A stretch of DNA of 64,000 nucleotides from Neoscytalidium dimidiatum (Eukaryota > Ascomycota > Dothideomycetes > Botryosphaeriales > Botryosphaeriaceae), in the NCBI GenBank assembly GCA_037367355.1, contig CM074695.1:2604001-2668000 (forward strand), given 5' to 3'. Shown in pieces: positions 1-9,266 of this stretch. The position numbers were made by a program, and so were the translations under genes. Position 1 is the first letter of the stretch. Each line of letters starts with the position of its first letter. The notes below the pieces were generated by a model, which saw only the letters and a list, made by a program, of their open reading frames with translations, searched no databases and was not told the origin of the DNA.

Positions 1-38
1 TCCATAGAGATTCTCTTTTTTTGACGTTTAAACTCCAG

Positions 39-259
39 AGCTGTTCAAGGCCCAAGTCGCTGCGCGTATCGGTCGCCAGCCGCATGAGATTATGCTGAAG
101 AGACAGGGAGAAAGGCCCTTCAAGGATCAGTTGACCTTGGAGGATTATGGCGTCAGCAATGGCGTCCAGCTTGACCTGTAAGTCTTCATCTACGTCTAGT
201 CTTGTATGATGATCGTGCTCTAATACATAATCTCTAGCGAGCTCGATACCGGCGATTAG
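39..259 (+). CDS. Ubiquitin-like fold protein, 3' part
   Basis: This is the 3' end of a small ubiquitin-fold protein; the 5' part lies before the window. Two exons are visible, 39-177 and 238-259, separated by a 60-nt intron (GTAAGT donor, CTCTAG acceptor). Bases 1-38 look like the tail of the preceding intron, ending in CCAG. The decoded end begins ELFKAQVAARIGR, continues with a KRQGERPFKDQLTLEDY segment and an SNGVQLDL strand, and finishes ELDTGD before a TAG. The LTLEDYGVSNG pattern resembles the second half of a ubiquitin beta-grasp. There is no C-terminal GG, so conjugation like ubiquitin itself is not suggested. The partner and exact family member are not identifiable from this fragment. 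Confidence 0.7.
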
Positions 260-794
260 AGTCACGACGTCACGACGTGTGATGGTTATATCCGGTCCTC
301 TGAAGCATTATATTGCTCCCGGGATTGAGAAAGGGTCGCTCCACCATGATACCCATGAGTTTGCATTACGTACATCAATATGGAATGGGAGTGAGTGGGG
401 TTTTTGAAAAGAAACACAGAAACTATGGGGAAGCAGCTGGGGCTCGTGGGGCCTGGGGCCTGGGGGCTGGGGCTGGGGGGTGGGATTGGGAGAGGGGTTA
501 ATTATCGATGGGAAAGCCATCCTGGAAAATGAATTAGGGAACCATCAAGTAGGCACACATTCAGACCACGTATGTGCCTGAAGTGAACTTCTCCTCGCTG
601 GTCAATAACCATGAAATGAAACGCAAAATGGGCAAGTTGAGCAAGCCAGAAATGAACGACCAAATCCAGAAGTAACCGAGAAGAACTTCTGCCAAAGAGG
701 GCTCCGAGGGATTCCAGCTAACCCTTTGTTCTCCTTCCAGTGGTATCTTCAAGGATGGAGGGTTCTGCGTAGACCAGCGACTCTCGACAGTCTA
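260..794. other. Intergenic spacer, convergent 3' ends
   Basis: This spacer lies between the 3' ends of the ubiquitin-like gene (+) and the 563-aa gene (-). It holds a G-rich run around 425-495 and no convincing reading frame. It probably contains both 3' UTRs. Confidence 0.5.
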
Positions 795-2542
795 CTACGA
801 CAAAAATTCGCCGTAGCGGGCCAAGAGGTCGGATGTCAGAGCCCGATACCTGGGGCCGTTCAACTTCTCATCTGGCAACTTCTTCACCTTCCCTTTGAAG
901 CAATCGAGGATATTCTGGAGCTTGTTGATCTCCTGACCGGTCAGCTGCTTGATGATCTTGTCAAGACCCAATATGCTGATCACGAATTGACGTTCCGCCG
1001 AAATGAGCTTCCTCCGTGCGAGTATGATCATGTCTTGAGAGAAGCCACCGTTGACCAGTAACTGCTCCTCCCTTGTGGCGCCAATCAGAAGAGATCGGCG
1101 TAGGATGAAGTTGTTCCTGAGCCTCCTCTGCCTAAGTGGTGTTGCAGAGCTATTGAAATCTTTCTTTGAATCCATTGGTGTCGATACCTCACCCTTGACT
1201 GTGATGTCGCCCATAAAATCCATGGAGACATCAGCACCATTGCCTGTGCTGTTATTAGCCATCGCAAACTTTGCACTTTTCGCATTCATAGCCCGTCCAA
1301 AGGATGTTGGAGCACTGGCGAAGCTTCGGACAGTACTACGAACGCGGGGCTCAGAATCAGCTAGGGACATGATGAGTTCGACAATGTCGTAGCCCTGTGG
1401 ATCGGCGCGTTCCTTGTTAAGAAGCGACTTCGCCTCACGCTCCATTGTGGCAATGTGGTTGCGGCGGTGACCCTTTGTCGCAAGTTCCCTGACAAAATCC
1501 TCAAGCAGTACAACTATAGGGTCAATACCCTCGTCATTTGCTCTCGCCATTCTCAGCCTGGTCAACCTATGACCGCGACTGCCCTCGTCAGGACCTAGAA
1601 CAGAGTTGACTAGAGCGATGGAACTGTCATCCTTTGGAACCTTCAGGAGTTCGATGTGCTCGGGCAGATATCTGTGCCTCAGCCATTTAGTTTGATAGTT
1701 GTACTCGTAATACTTGTAGGCGTCGACCGGATTACCCCAAAGAGCGTATATGATCAGCTTGCGATCCGCGACCGTCACAAACAGGCCAGCCTGCATCTTG
1801 TCACAGAAGGCGTCAACAATCTCGTCAATCTCTTGCAAAATGTCGTCGCGATACTCGTCTCCACTGAAATAGTCGACCAGTTCCTCGTCGTACGTCGAAG
1901 ACAGCCTGGAAGGAACGTAGCACTGAGGCAAGCTGAATGACTTCGGATCGGGAAGAATTCCATGAACGTAGCGAGCGGGTTTAGTATAACCCTTAAGGAA
2001 CTCTCTGTATGCGTTCAATGGAGAGCTGCAATTGAACCGGTTTGCAAATTCAGAAGCGTAATGGAATAACTCAGGGTTATCCTGTAGGAATTGATCGATC
2101 TCATGCAGGAAGCCAGCGCTGATTTTACGGTGTGACAGGTATGCCAGTAGCTCAGGGTTGTTACTACGCGCCAAGCTCTGGAAGCGACGTGCCTGGTAAG
2201 TAGTAGCGTCAATGTGCAGCCATTATCCAGTCACAAGGGGACAAGTACAGAGTCATGGGGTAGCGCACGACTGCTGCCAACGCGTTTGTCCTCTTTATCG
2301 AAGTAAGGTGACGTCGAAATGGCTTCATCAAGCTCGACAGAGTACATGCTGCATGAGTCGACGAAGCGGGTGTCGGCGAGGTGAGGATCAAAGTCAGGTT
2401 CCGCGCAGGGAAGCATACGCTGGCCAAGAGGCACGTTGTTACTGCCAGTGCAGCTTTGGACAGGTTGTGGGAGCGAGGCTTCTCCGTCCTCAACCGGCTG
2501 CTGCATAATTTGCAATAGACGGCTGGGATGGATACCCTCCAT
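795..2542 (-). CDS. Unrecognised 563-aa fungal protein
   Basis: I do not recognise this protein. The proposed model is two exons: 2249-2542 (ATG at 2542, protein begins MEGIHPSRLLQIMQQ) and 795-2192, with a 56-nt intron (GTACTT donor, TTACCAG acceptor) in phase 0. The downstream frame is open from 2192 and has no ATG near its start (it runs ARRFQSLARSNNPEL), so a 5' exon is needed. The second exon is rich in charged and helical segments. These include an N-terminal HEIDQFLQ-type region, an acidic stretch around SSTYDEELVDYFSGDEYRDD, a middle DEGIDPIVVLLEDFVREL helix, and a basic C-terminal part with RQRRLRNNFILRRS. There is no signal peptide or transmembrane segment. The second exon is secure as coding; the first exon and start are less certain. 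Confidence 0.65.
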
Positions 2543-3198
2543 CTTGAAAAGGAGGGACTGTGTAGATGGAGTGCAATAACGAGACTTCAAGCGAAGAAAC
2601 GACGAGTTGAAGTGGTGCGAAAGAGCGAACGTTGTGCCGGAGGAAGAACAGAGGTAGATATTCGTGTGCGCGACCGCAAGAAAGGCAAGCACGACTGGAC
2701 CCTGAAAACGCGACTATAATGCCCACAAGCGGAAGGAGCATGAGGCGCGTCGTGCAGCCATGAAGAGTGCTGCATTCAGTATTGCGGTCGGACGGTCAAC
2801 GCAAGGGCAGCTGAAGCAGTCGTCCAGACGCAAATGTTGGACCGAACCCTACCCATTTACGTCCGGATGACTGCTTCGACTGCCCATGGTATGACTGACA
2901 TCATTGTAATAACATGAGGCGATCCTCGTCAAGATTAATGGGACGGGGTTGAGCTGCACATGAGCGTCCTAATTGATTGCCAACTCACCGTGACAATAGT
3001 TCTACCACGCAAGTGAAACTGCACTTCGAGGGAGCTTGACTGTCAAGGTTATTGAGGATTGGCCTGTTAGCGACCAGCGCAAGAGGGAAAATATTTTCAT
3101 AACAAGAACCCGTATCTACAGTCCCAAACGCCGCATCGCTGTCCGCAGGATATTTCAGTCGACCAAGTAGCACTACGAAACCTCCCAGCATATGAGGA
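2543..3198. other. Spacer between tandem minus-strand genes
   Basis: This holds the 3' UTR of VMA6 and the promoter/leader of the 563-aa gene. No further gene is supported. Confidence 0.5.
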
Positions 3199-4453
3199 TT
3201 AGAAGACACTGATGTAGTTCCCAATCCTCTCCTTTTGGTTCTGGGCAATGCACTCGGCTATCCAGGTAATGTTACGGATTTCCTGAGAGAGATTAGCACC
3301 TCGTGCTATGTCAGAAGATAAGAGTAGTGCATTTGCTTACCTGTTCCTTAAGCTTCACCCAGGCGTACACGACGGAGTGCGTGAACTGCCTCGTAAAAGC
3401 CAACTTGGAGATGTCCATTTCCTTTTGGTAGAACAAGTCCTCCAAGCTGCGGCCCTCAGATCCTGAACCGCCGGCCATGTTCCCCACACCTGGCCCGCCA
3501 CCGCTCAAGCCCGTCTGATCGAAGAATGTTTTGTAATCCGAAATTCCCTCAACAGCAATTCTCACACCCTCAACATCATCGGCACGGGACAACATCAGCG
3601 TACCCTCGGGATATAGGCGACCGAAGTTGGGGTAGAGCTTCTTTCTGTCCGCCTTGGACAAATCAGTGCCGAACGAGTTCAGCGTGATGTTAATGGCTCG
3701 CCTATCAGCCTCGAATTCCAGAACCTCGCTCATGACCTCAGCCGTCGGGGTACCAGCAATCTCTTCATGGGTGTTGACCCAGTTGTAGAAGTCCTCCAAA
3801 TAGTTCTTGTACAGAGTATTCCGAATGATTTCAATGTTGAGCTCATCAAGGTCTTGGTGGCTCAAGGACCCCTTGAAGTAAGGCGCCAGCGGCGTCTCAA
3901 TGAGAACGGAGTTGTACAGTTCCTCGATATTGGTGGCAACGCATAGCACGGGCATTGTCTCAAACCAGCCAAGCGGGTGACATCTTTCTAATAGCTCCCG
4001 AGTATCACGCTCATGCAGGGTGCCGGTGATCAACAAGGCGACGTTATCGATCATGTAGCCATAGGTCAGGTATTCCATGAACTTGGCTAGCGAGCCGGTG
4101 GCGTTGGCTTGGATGTAGCGAAACTCGGAAACGAGCTTCTCGGTAGTCTTGCTGGCGAGTGCGGAGGTGGAAGGGTTCGGAGGTAGAGCGGCGAGGAAAT
4201 CGCCATAGGCAGGTGACAGTTGGAGCTTGACATCTGTAATGCATCAAGATTTTGCCCGATAGGTTGAGATGGATGACCGTACCATCGATAGTCTCACACT
4301 GGGTAAGATTGCTGTAGTTCTGGCTGGTCAACAGCTGGTTGCGGTATCCACGCACGATACCCTCGATGTAGCTGTTGCTGGGTCAGCCTCATCATTTGAG
4401 AAGTGTCGTCGAGATGCATACCCATTAGCGACGTTGTAGAAAAGCCCCTCCAT
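3199..4453 (-). CDS. VMA6: V-type H+-ATPase subunit d (V0 sector)
   Basis: This is subunit d of the vacuolar proton pump, a peripheral V0 protein that couples the central stalk to the proteolipid ring on the cytosolic face of vacuolar and Golgi membranes. There are four exons: 4422-4453, 4283-4371, 3341-4233 and 3199-3282, giving 365 aa, normal for fungal Vma6. The start MEGLFYNVANG and the following GYIEG, NLTQCETIDD, LEFEADRRAINITLNSFG and FGRLYPEGTL segments are hallmark subunit-d sequence. The last exon encodes ITWIAECIAQNQKERIGNYI and ends in ISVF. The first intron ends in a tandem acceptor (CAGCAACAG, sites 6 nt apart). Using the second site restores the family NGYIEG sequence; the first would insert two residues. 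It is divergent from the Rho-like GTPase gene. Confidence 0.95.
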
Positions 4454-5210
4454 ATTGCTGGTTGGCGACAAGAAACTTGGTGAAGGTCCCGACCTGCAAG
4501 CTGTTGTCGTCAATGCTGGGGGAGCTGCACCAGCCCGCCCAAGCTTACGGCTCCGGATTAATAAATCTACCGAGATGTCAGGCAACATGCGTAAGGAAGC
4601 ATCTGCCAGTGGTCATGCGCAACAAAAGCCAGCGGGCAGCTATCGCTATTTAGACCATTGCCATTGTTCTTGTCGCTTTCTTCTACATGTCATCACCTTC
4701 GAGTGGCTCTATAGGTGTATTATCTTAGCCTAGATCCGAAGTACTAGCTAGACCGCTCACAACATTTACCTTCATCCTTTCCCTTATCCTAATGAATAGT
4801 GCGAGCTTCGTACTTCTTCATATTTGAAAAAAAGGAAAAAAAAAAAAAACTAGAAACAAGGTAGATCACCGCTCGCAAAGGCTTATCTGAAGTCTATACC
4901 TCAGCTCTCTCCCAAGGCTACGTAAGGATATCTTTCCAACAGTTTAACATGGCTACGACTATGGTATCAGGGCACCAGTGCCATTCTGCTAGATATCAAC
5001 GCTGAAGTAAAAATGCAAGGTGTAATACTTCGTGTAATTTTTTCGGCTCCCCGACCGATGATAGTAGAGAGAATTAGAAAGGTTGCCCACAATCCATTTG
5101 ATGTAGATCCTTGAACCCTGCATCTTACTATCTCTTATCGCTCGTGCATCCACAACAACGCAAGGAAGCCATCCACACTCTACATCTGCCGAGTCGTGCA
5201 TTCGCTCACT
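4454..5210. other. Divergent promoter, VMA6 / Rho-like GTPase
   Basis: This 757-nt region separates two divergent start codons. It holds an A-rich homopolymer tract near 4828-4850. No gene is supported in it. Confidence 0.5.
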
Positions 5211-5914
5211 ATGGACCCAGATGTGCCAACTGTCACGATTCTATTACTAGGCGATGCAGAAGTCGGTAAGTCGACTTTCCTCTCGTACGTCCTCTTCCAT
5301 CCGTGCATCCAGCTCTCGCGCCAGCTGATCAACGTGCGTGCATCAACAGGCGTCTAACACTCGGCCGCAACGTCCATGCCGAAGCTGCGCCCGGCTCTGC
5401 GCCTCCTCCCTATGAACTTCCCAGTCTCCGCGATCTAGACCAGCCCTTTTGCTTCAACATTCGCATGTATAGGAACCACTACCGCCTCGAGTTCTTCGAC
5501 ACTGCTTCGCCCACGAATTATACCCTTATTCAACCAGATTTCATCATCCTCGCCTACGACATCTCTCGTCGCGATACTCTGAACTCGCTCAAAAGCCACT
5601 GGGCCCCATTTGTCAACGGGACGTACAATGTTGGCGAGCAGATACCGGTGATGGTGCTAGGTTTGAAGCGGGATTTGAGGAAGGAGTGGACGGAAGAGGA
5701 GAAGGCCAGAAATGATGGCAAAGGGAGAGGCGAGAGCGTCATGCCACATGAAGGCTTGGGCGTCGCGCAGGCCATGCGCGTAGATCGGTACGCGGAGTGT
5801 AGCGCGCTGACGGGAGAGTTATGCACGCAGGTCTTGGAGGACGTAGCGAAGACCGCTGCGCAAACCACGACTGAAAAAGGTGGACTCAGTGCAGGAGGGT
5901 GCTCGGTAATATAG
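5211..5914 (+). CDS. Rho-like small GTPase with degenerate switch regions
   Basis: This is a 212-aa Ras-superfamily GTPase, two exons (5211-5284, 5350-5914; 65-nt intron with GTACGT donor and CAACAG acceptor). G1 is GDAEVGKST at residues 14-22, followed by a Rho-like G4 LKRDLR (130-135), a charged insert after it (KEWTEEEKARNDGKGRGE), and G5 as CSALTG (175-180). The protein ends in CSVI, a CAAX box for prenylation and membrane anchoring. The oddities are in the switches. G3 reads DTASPTNY (from residue 75) rather than DTAGQE, so the glycine and the catalytic glutamine are missing. Switch I has a proline-rich stretch (SAPPPYELP) without an obvious effector threonine at the usual spacing. Family membership is clear; normal GTPase cycling is doubtful. 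It is divergent from VMA6. Its substrate pathway is unknown. Confidence 0.85.
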
Positions 5915-6965
5915 GTTTGGTGCTATTCGGTGGGTTCAAGATACTGGGCATTTTGCACTAATGTGTGACTGGGGCTCGAAACTGGAGGAGGCGTATGGGC
6001 GCTGCGATTTTGTTGCATCTCTCAAATTGCAGGTATGTTGACCTTTTTTTTTTTCCTGTTTGGCTCTTGTATATTGATCATACTCTTCTGGACCTGATTA
6101 CTTCAATATACCATCACTTCGTCCTCCTATTATTTGTCGTGTACAACGCAGACAGACTCGCGATGAATGCACAATCATATATCATAATAGATTGTAAGAC
6201 GTATGGTTTTGTCCTTTTGTCTCGAAATTTACAGGCACGTTAAGCGTCTCATTACGAAAATGCGCCAAAGAACAATCGCCTAGGACACTCGACACGAAAG
6301 GAGTAAAAAGGACGCTCCGCAAAGGCAGCATTCGGGGACAACTGCAAGAGTTGGCATTCTGGCAACTTCAAAAGCAACTTCAAAAAAGGACCACGCAAAT
6401 ATTGTTGGAGGGACATCAATGGCTAGCTAAACCGCTTCTACGTCGAGCTGGAGTTTCAGCTTCTCGGGAAGCCCGATTTCCGGTCTCACCGGTCCCTGCC
6501 TTGCTGCCTCCGCCGCTCCAATCACGAAACCCTTCCCGCCGTCGACCTTCCCAAAATATGCACGAAATCTAGGAATATGACGGACGGCCTGTTCCATAGC
6601 GCCTCAGGCTTGCCTGCAGCGGCACCATCAAGGATCTGGGTCCCACCTGACCTTGTGACGTGTAGCGCTGCAGCCGCGGGACGCAGCACTTGATCCTTTC
6701 CGCATCCGGCAAAAAGCTTCAACAGCTCCACGTACCTTTTGAGCCGGGTTGGCGCAGCTCTGAACAAAGTTCTATCTTACTTCGAATTCTCAAGAACCTT
6801 GGTCCCGAGCACATCCGCAAACCCCGCCTTGTCCTTCATCTATCCTTAATTTGCAAAGACAGAACACAACTCTCCAGACCCTCAAACCTCCCCTCCCCAA
6901 TCCCGTCGCAGCCAGAAACTCTCATAGGAGGGAGAAAAAAAAAAAAAAGCCCAGCATCAACAATC
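5915..6965. other. Intergenic region upstream of the GC-rich small gene
   Basis: This holds the 3' UTR of the GTPase and the promoter/leader of the next gene, with a short poly-A run just before its ATG (6937-6950). I see nothing else supportable. Confidence 0.45.
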
Positions 6966-7604
6966 ATGACCACAATGGCCTCCGACCCATACACCTCCTC
7001 CTTCCTCCCCACGACCTTCAGCGCCGCCGCAACGACGACGCACCACCCGTCGCACCCGCCCATCAAAGACGCCGCCTCCGCCTTCCTCCACTCCTACGCG
7101 CGCGCGATGCACCTCTCCGCGCCGACATCCCCGCACCGCACCAACATCCCGCTCATCGCCTCCGCCCTGGGCGCGCACTACGGCCCGCAGACGACCGCCT
7201 ACACGCTCGGCCACCGGCGGATCTTCCCCTCGGCCAGCGCGTCCGCGTCCGGCATAGCCGTGCACCTCGAGCGCTTCGAGCGCGCGGGCCTGGGCTTCGA
7301 CATCCGCATGGGCGCGCACCGCGTCGACGTCGTCAGCGACGGCAGCGCCCTGTGCTGGGTGACGTGGCGGATACAGCCGCGGCCCGGCTGCGGCGTCGAG
7401 CCGTGGGAGTGGGAGAACGTGTACGCGTACCGGCGCGGCGGCGTGATCGGCGCGGCGTCCGACGGCGAGTGCGAGAAGAAGAGGATTGGCGGCGAGGGAG
7501 AGGACGATGGGTGGGTGAAGCCGGAGGGGTATTGGGAGCTGATGTTGAGCGACAACGAGGTTTTGAGCGTATTGGAGCGGGTGCCGAATTTCATGCAACT
7601 TTGA
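6966..7604 (+). CDS. Conserved-looking 212-aa protein, possibly NTF2-like fold
   Basis: This is a single-exon gene. The ATG at 6966 sits after a pyrimidine/A-rich leader, and a second ATG lies three codons downstream. The N-terminal ~35 residues are Thr/Ser/Ala/Pro-rich. The body has an alpha-helical start (AASAFLHSYARAMH), then strand-like segments (IAVHLERFERAGLGFDIR, HRVDVVSDGSALCWVTWRI, PWEWENVYAYR) and a C-terminal WELMLSDNEVLSVLERVP. That helix-plus-curved-sheet order resembles small NTF2/SnoaL-like proteins, but this is inference from pattern only. Codons end overwhelmingly in G or C between about 7000 and 7460. It has no signal peptide. It converges on the GRDP-like gene with only 220 nt between stops. 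Confidence 0.7.
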   Translation: MTTMASDPYTSSFLPTTFSAAATTTHHPSHPPIKDAASAFLHSYARAMHLSAPTSPHRTNIPLIASALGAHYGPQTTAYTLGHRRIFPSASASASGIAVHLERFERAGLGFDIRMGAHRVDVVSDGSALCWVTWRIQPRPGCGVEPWEWENVYAYRRGGVIGAASDGECEKKRIGGEGEDDGWVKPEGYWELMLSDNEVLSVLERVPNFMQL

Positions 7605-7824
7605 GAAAACAAAAAGACAAAAAAGGGACGAGAATGCAAGAATTGTGAACGAGGACTGGTAGCAGTTTGGCGTTATGTGGTTTGGTAACGTTCATGTTGC
7701 GCGTCGCATTGTCTGTTACATGATATACAGAAGATGGATCGTAGGTGGGAAAATGTACATATGAACAAATTCGTGCAGGAGGGGTATATGGTGGAAAATC
7801 ATTTCGGACAGACATTGGACGGCA

Positions 7825-9266
7825 TCATACGCGCACAATCTTTCCGGCTTTCCTTGCTTTCTCCACTTCTAACGCCCTTTCGACTTTCGCTTCTGCTCTT
7901 CGCATGTTTTCCTCATCGTTCGAATCAACTGCTTGCTTTTCAGCGAGTTCCGCCTCGCAACTCCAGCACAGACAAGGATCGTATTCTTGTCCAAACTCGG
8001 CCTTGTAAAGTTTCTCTGCTTTGGCGAAACCGCCGGTCATGGCAGCATACTTCGCCATTCCGTCGTCATAATTGATGAAGCGTCCGGCAATCTCTTGCGT
8101 TGACACGGCGTACCGAGTTGGCGAGCATTGATGTGTCCTCCAAGCTAGCTCGATGAGTTCTGTTGGCAGAAGCTCTCCGGAATTCGGGTGAAGCTTCCGC
8201 AGCTGCAAGAATTGATGATACCGTGATATGGCCCGCGACAATGTAAACGCTGGATAAGGGCTCCGCAGCCAACCTGCTCTGTCCATCTTTTCCCAAAAAT
8301 TCTCCTGGCTTTGTACCACCGGCTTCAGGGTCTTTATCGCGAAATTCCACATGGCATAGTCCCGCATAAGCTGAGAGAAATCGCTGGGCCGAGCGTCGAG
8401 CTCTTTTGTGTTGAATCTTACGGAATTAGGAAGCTGCGAGAGAGCGAAGCGTTGGAGATATGTGCGGGAGAGGCGATCGTGTTCGGAGACATCCGTTAGG
8501 TATGCGTACAGGTCCGCTTCGTGGCCCGTCTTTTCACGGAAGTAGATCTTGGCTTCCTGTGACAGCTGGTATGTACTGTCGTAAGGGTCAATGATAGCAT
8601 GCAATAAGTCCCACGGAAACTCCATTGCAGAAACATCCCATTCCTTGATGGAGTCCTGGCACATGTTTCTGTAGTGGTCTGGCGAGAACAACTGAGTTAT
8701 CCAGATCATGAGGACATCGAGGGGCGGCAGCGTCTTCAAAGTCATCTCCGGCTTCGTTCGGCCCTCGTTCGTTTCGCGCAGAATCTCAGGAAGAACGTCC
8801 CACCACTTCTTGAAGCGGATGACAGCTAGCGAAACGAAAGTATCCCACTTGGCGCGAGAGAGCTGCTGGCGCTTCTCGCTATTGGCAACAGCTAGGGCGT
8901 AATGCTTGCTAAGACCAAGCGAACGAGTGAGCTTCTTCGACTTGAGACACTTCCTCTTCATCGCGGAGAATGCCTCGAACAGCTGAAGATGGACCGCGCA
9001 TTCCGACACCCATGGCAGTGCCTTTTCAGGGTCCGACGAGGTCGACTCCAGCCTGCCAAGCGGAACGAAGAGCGATGCAGGAAGAATTTCGTCCTCCGTT
9101 ACACGGACACTGGACACTGTGCTGGCAGGTGCGGGGATGACACCGAAACATGTACAGCCGACGTCATCTTCGGTGCTGCGTATCGCAATGTTATTTCGAA
9201 GCTAGGATTGGGGGGGGGCCACCGACAAACGTACGGAGAAGTGTGGTGTACACCGTGTCTAGGCAT
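7825..9266 (-). CDS. DUF1399 / GRDP-like domain protein
   Basis: This protein belongs to the glycine-rich-domain-protein-like (DUF1399) family, whose members in fungi are cytosolic and of unknown biochemical role. The main exon is 7825-9201. Family signatures are an LPPLDVLMIWITQLFSP motif in the first half, and in the second half YHQFLQLR, then ELAWRTHQCSPTRY, GRFINYDDG and a closing CLCWSCEAE cysteine motif. It ends in a charged coiled-coil-like tail. The start is unsettled: the open frame has no in-frame ATG at its 5' edge. One workable model adds a 15-nt first exon (9252-9266, MPRHG) joined by a 50-nt intron (GTACAC donor, CCTAG acceptor), giving 463 aa. The first internal Met, in FEAFSAMKRK, is an alternative start. 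Confidence 0.8.

Noticed and set aside
6957..7598. 213-codon open frame on the minus strand, antisense to the small GC-rich gene
   Set aside because: Arises from the extreme G/C third positions of the plus-strand gene; the protein is Arg/Ala/Gly-rich with no family features.
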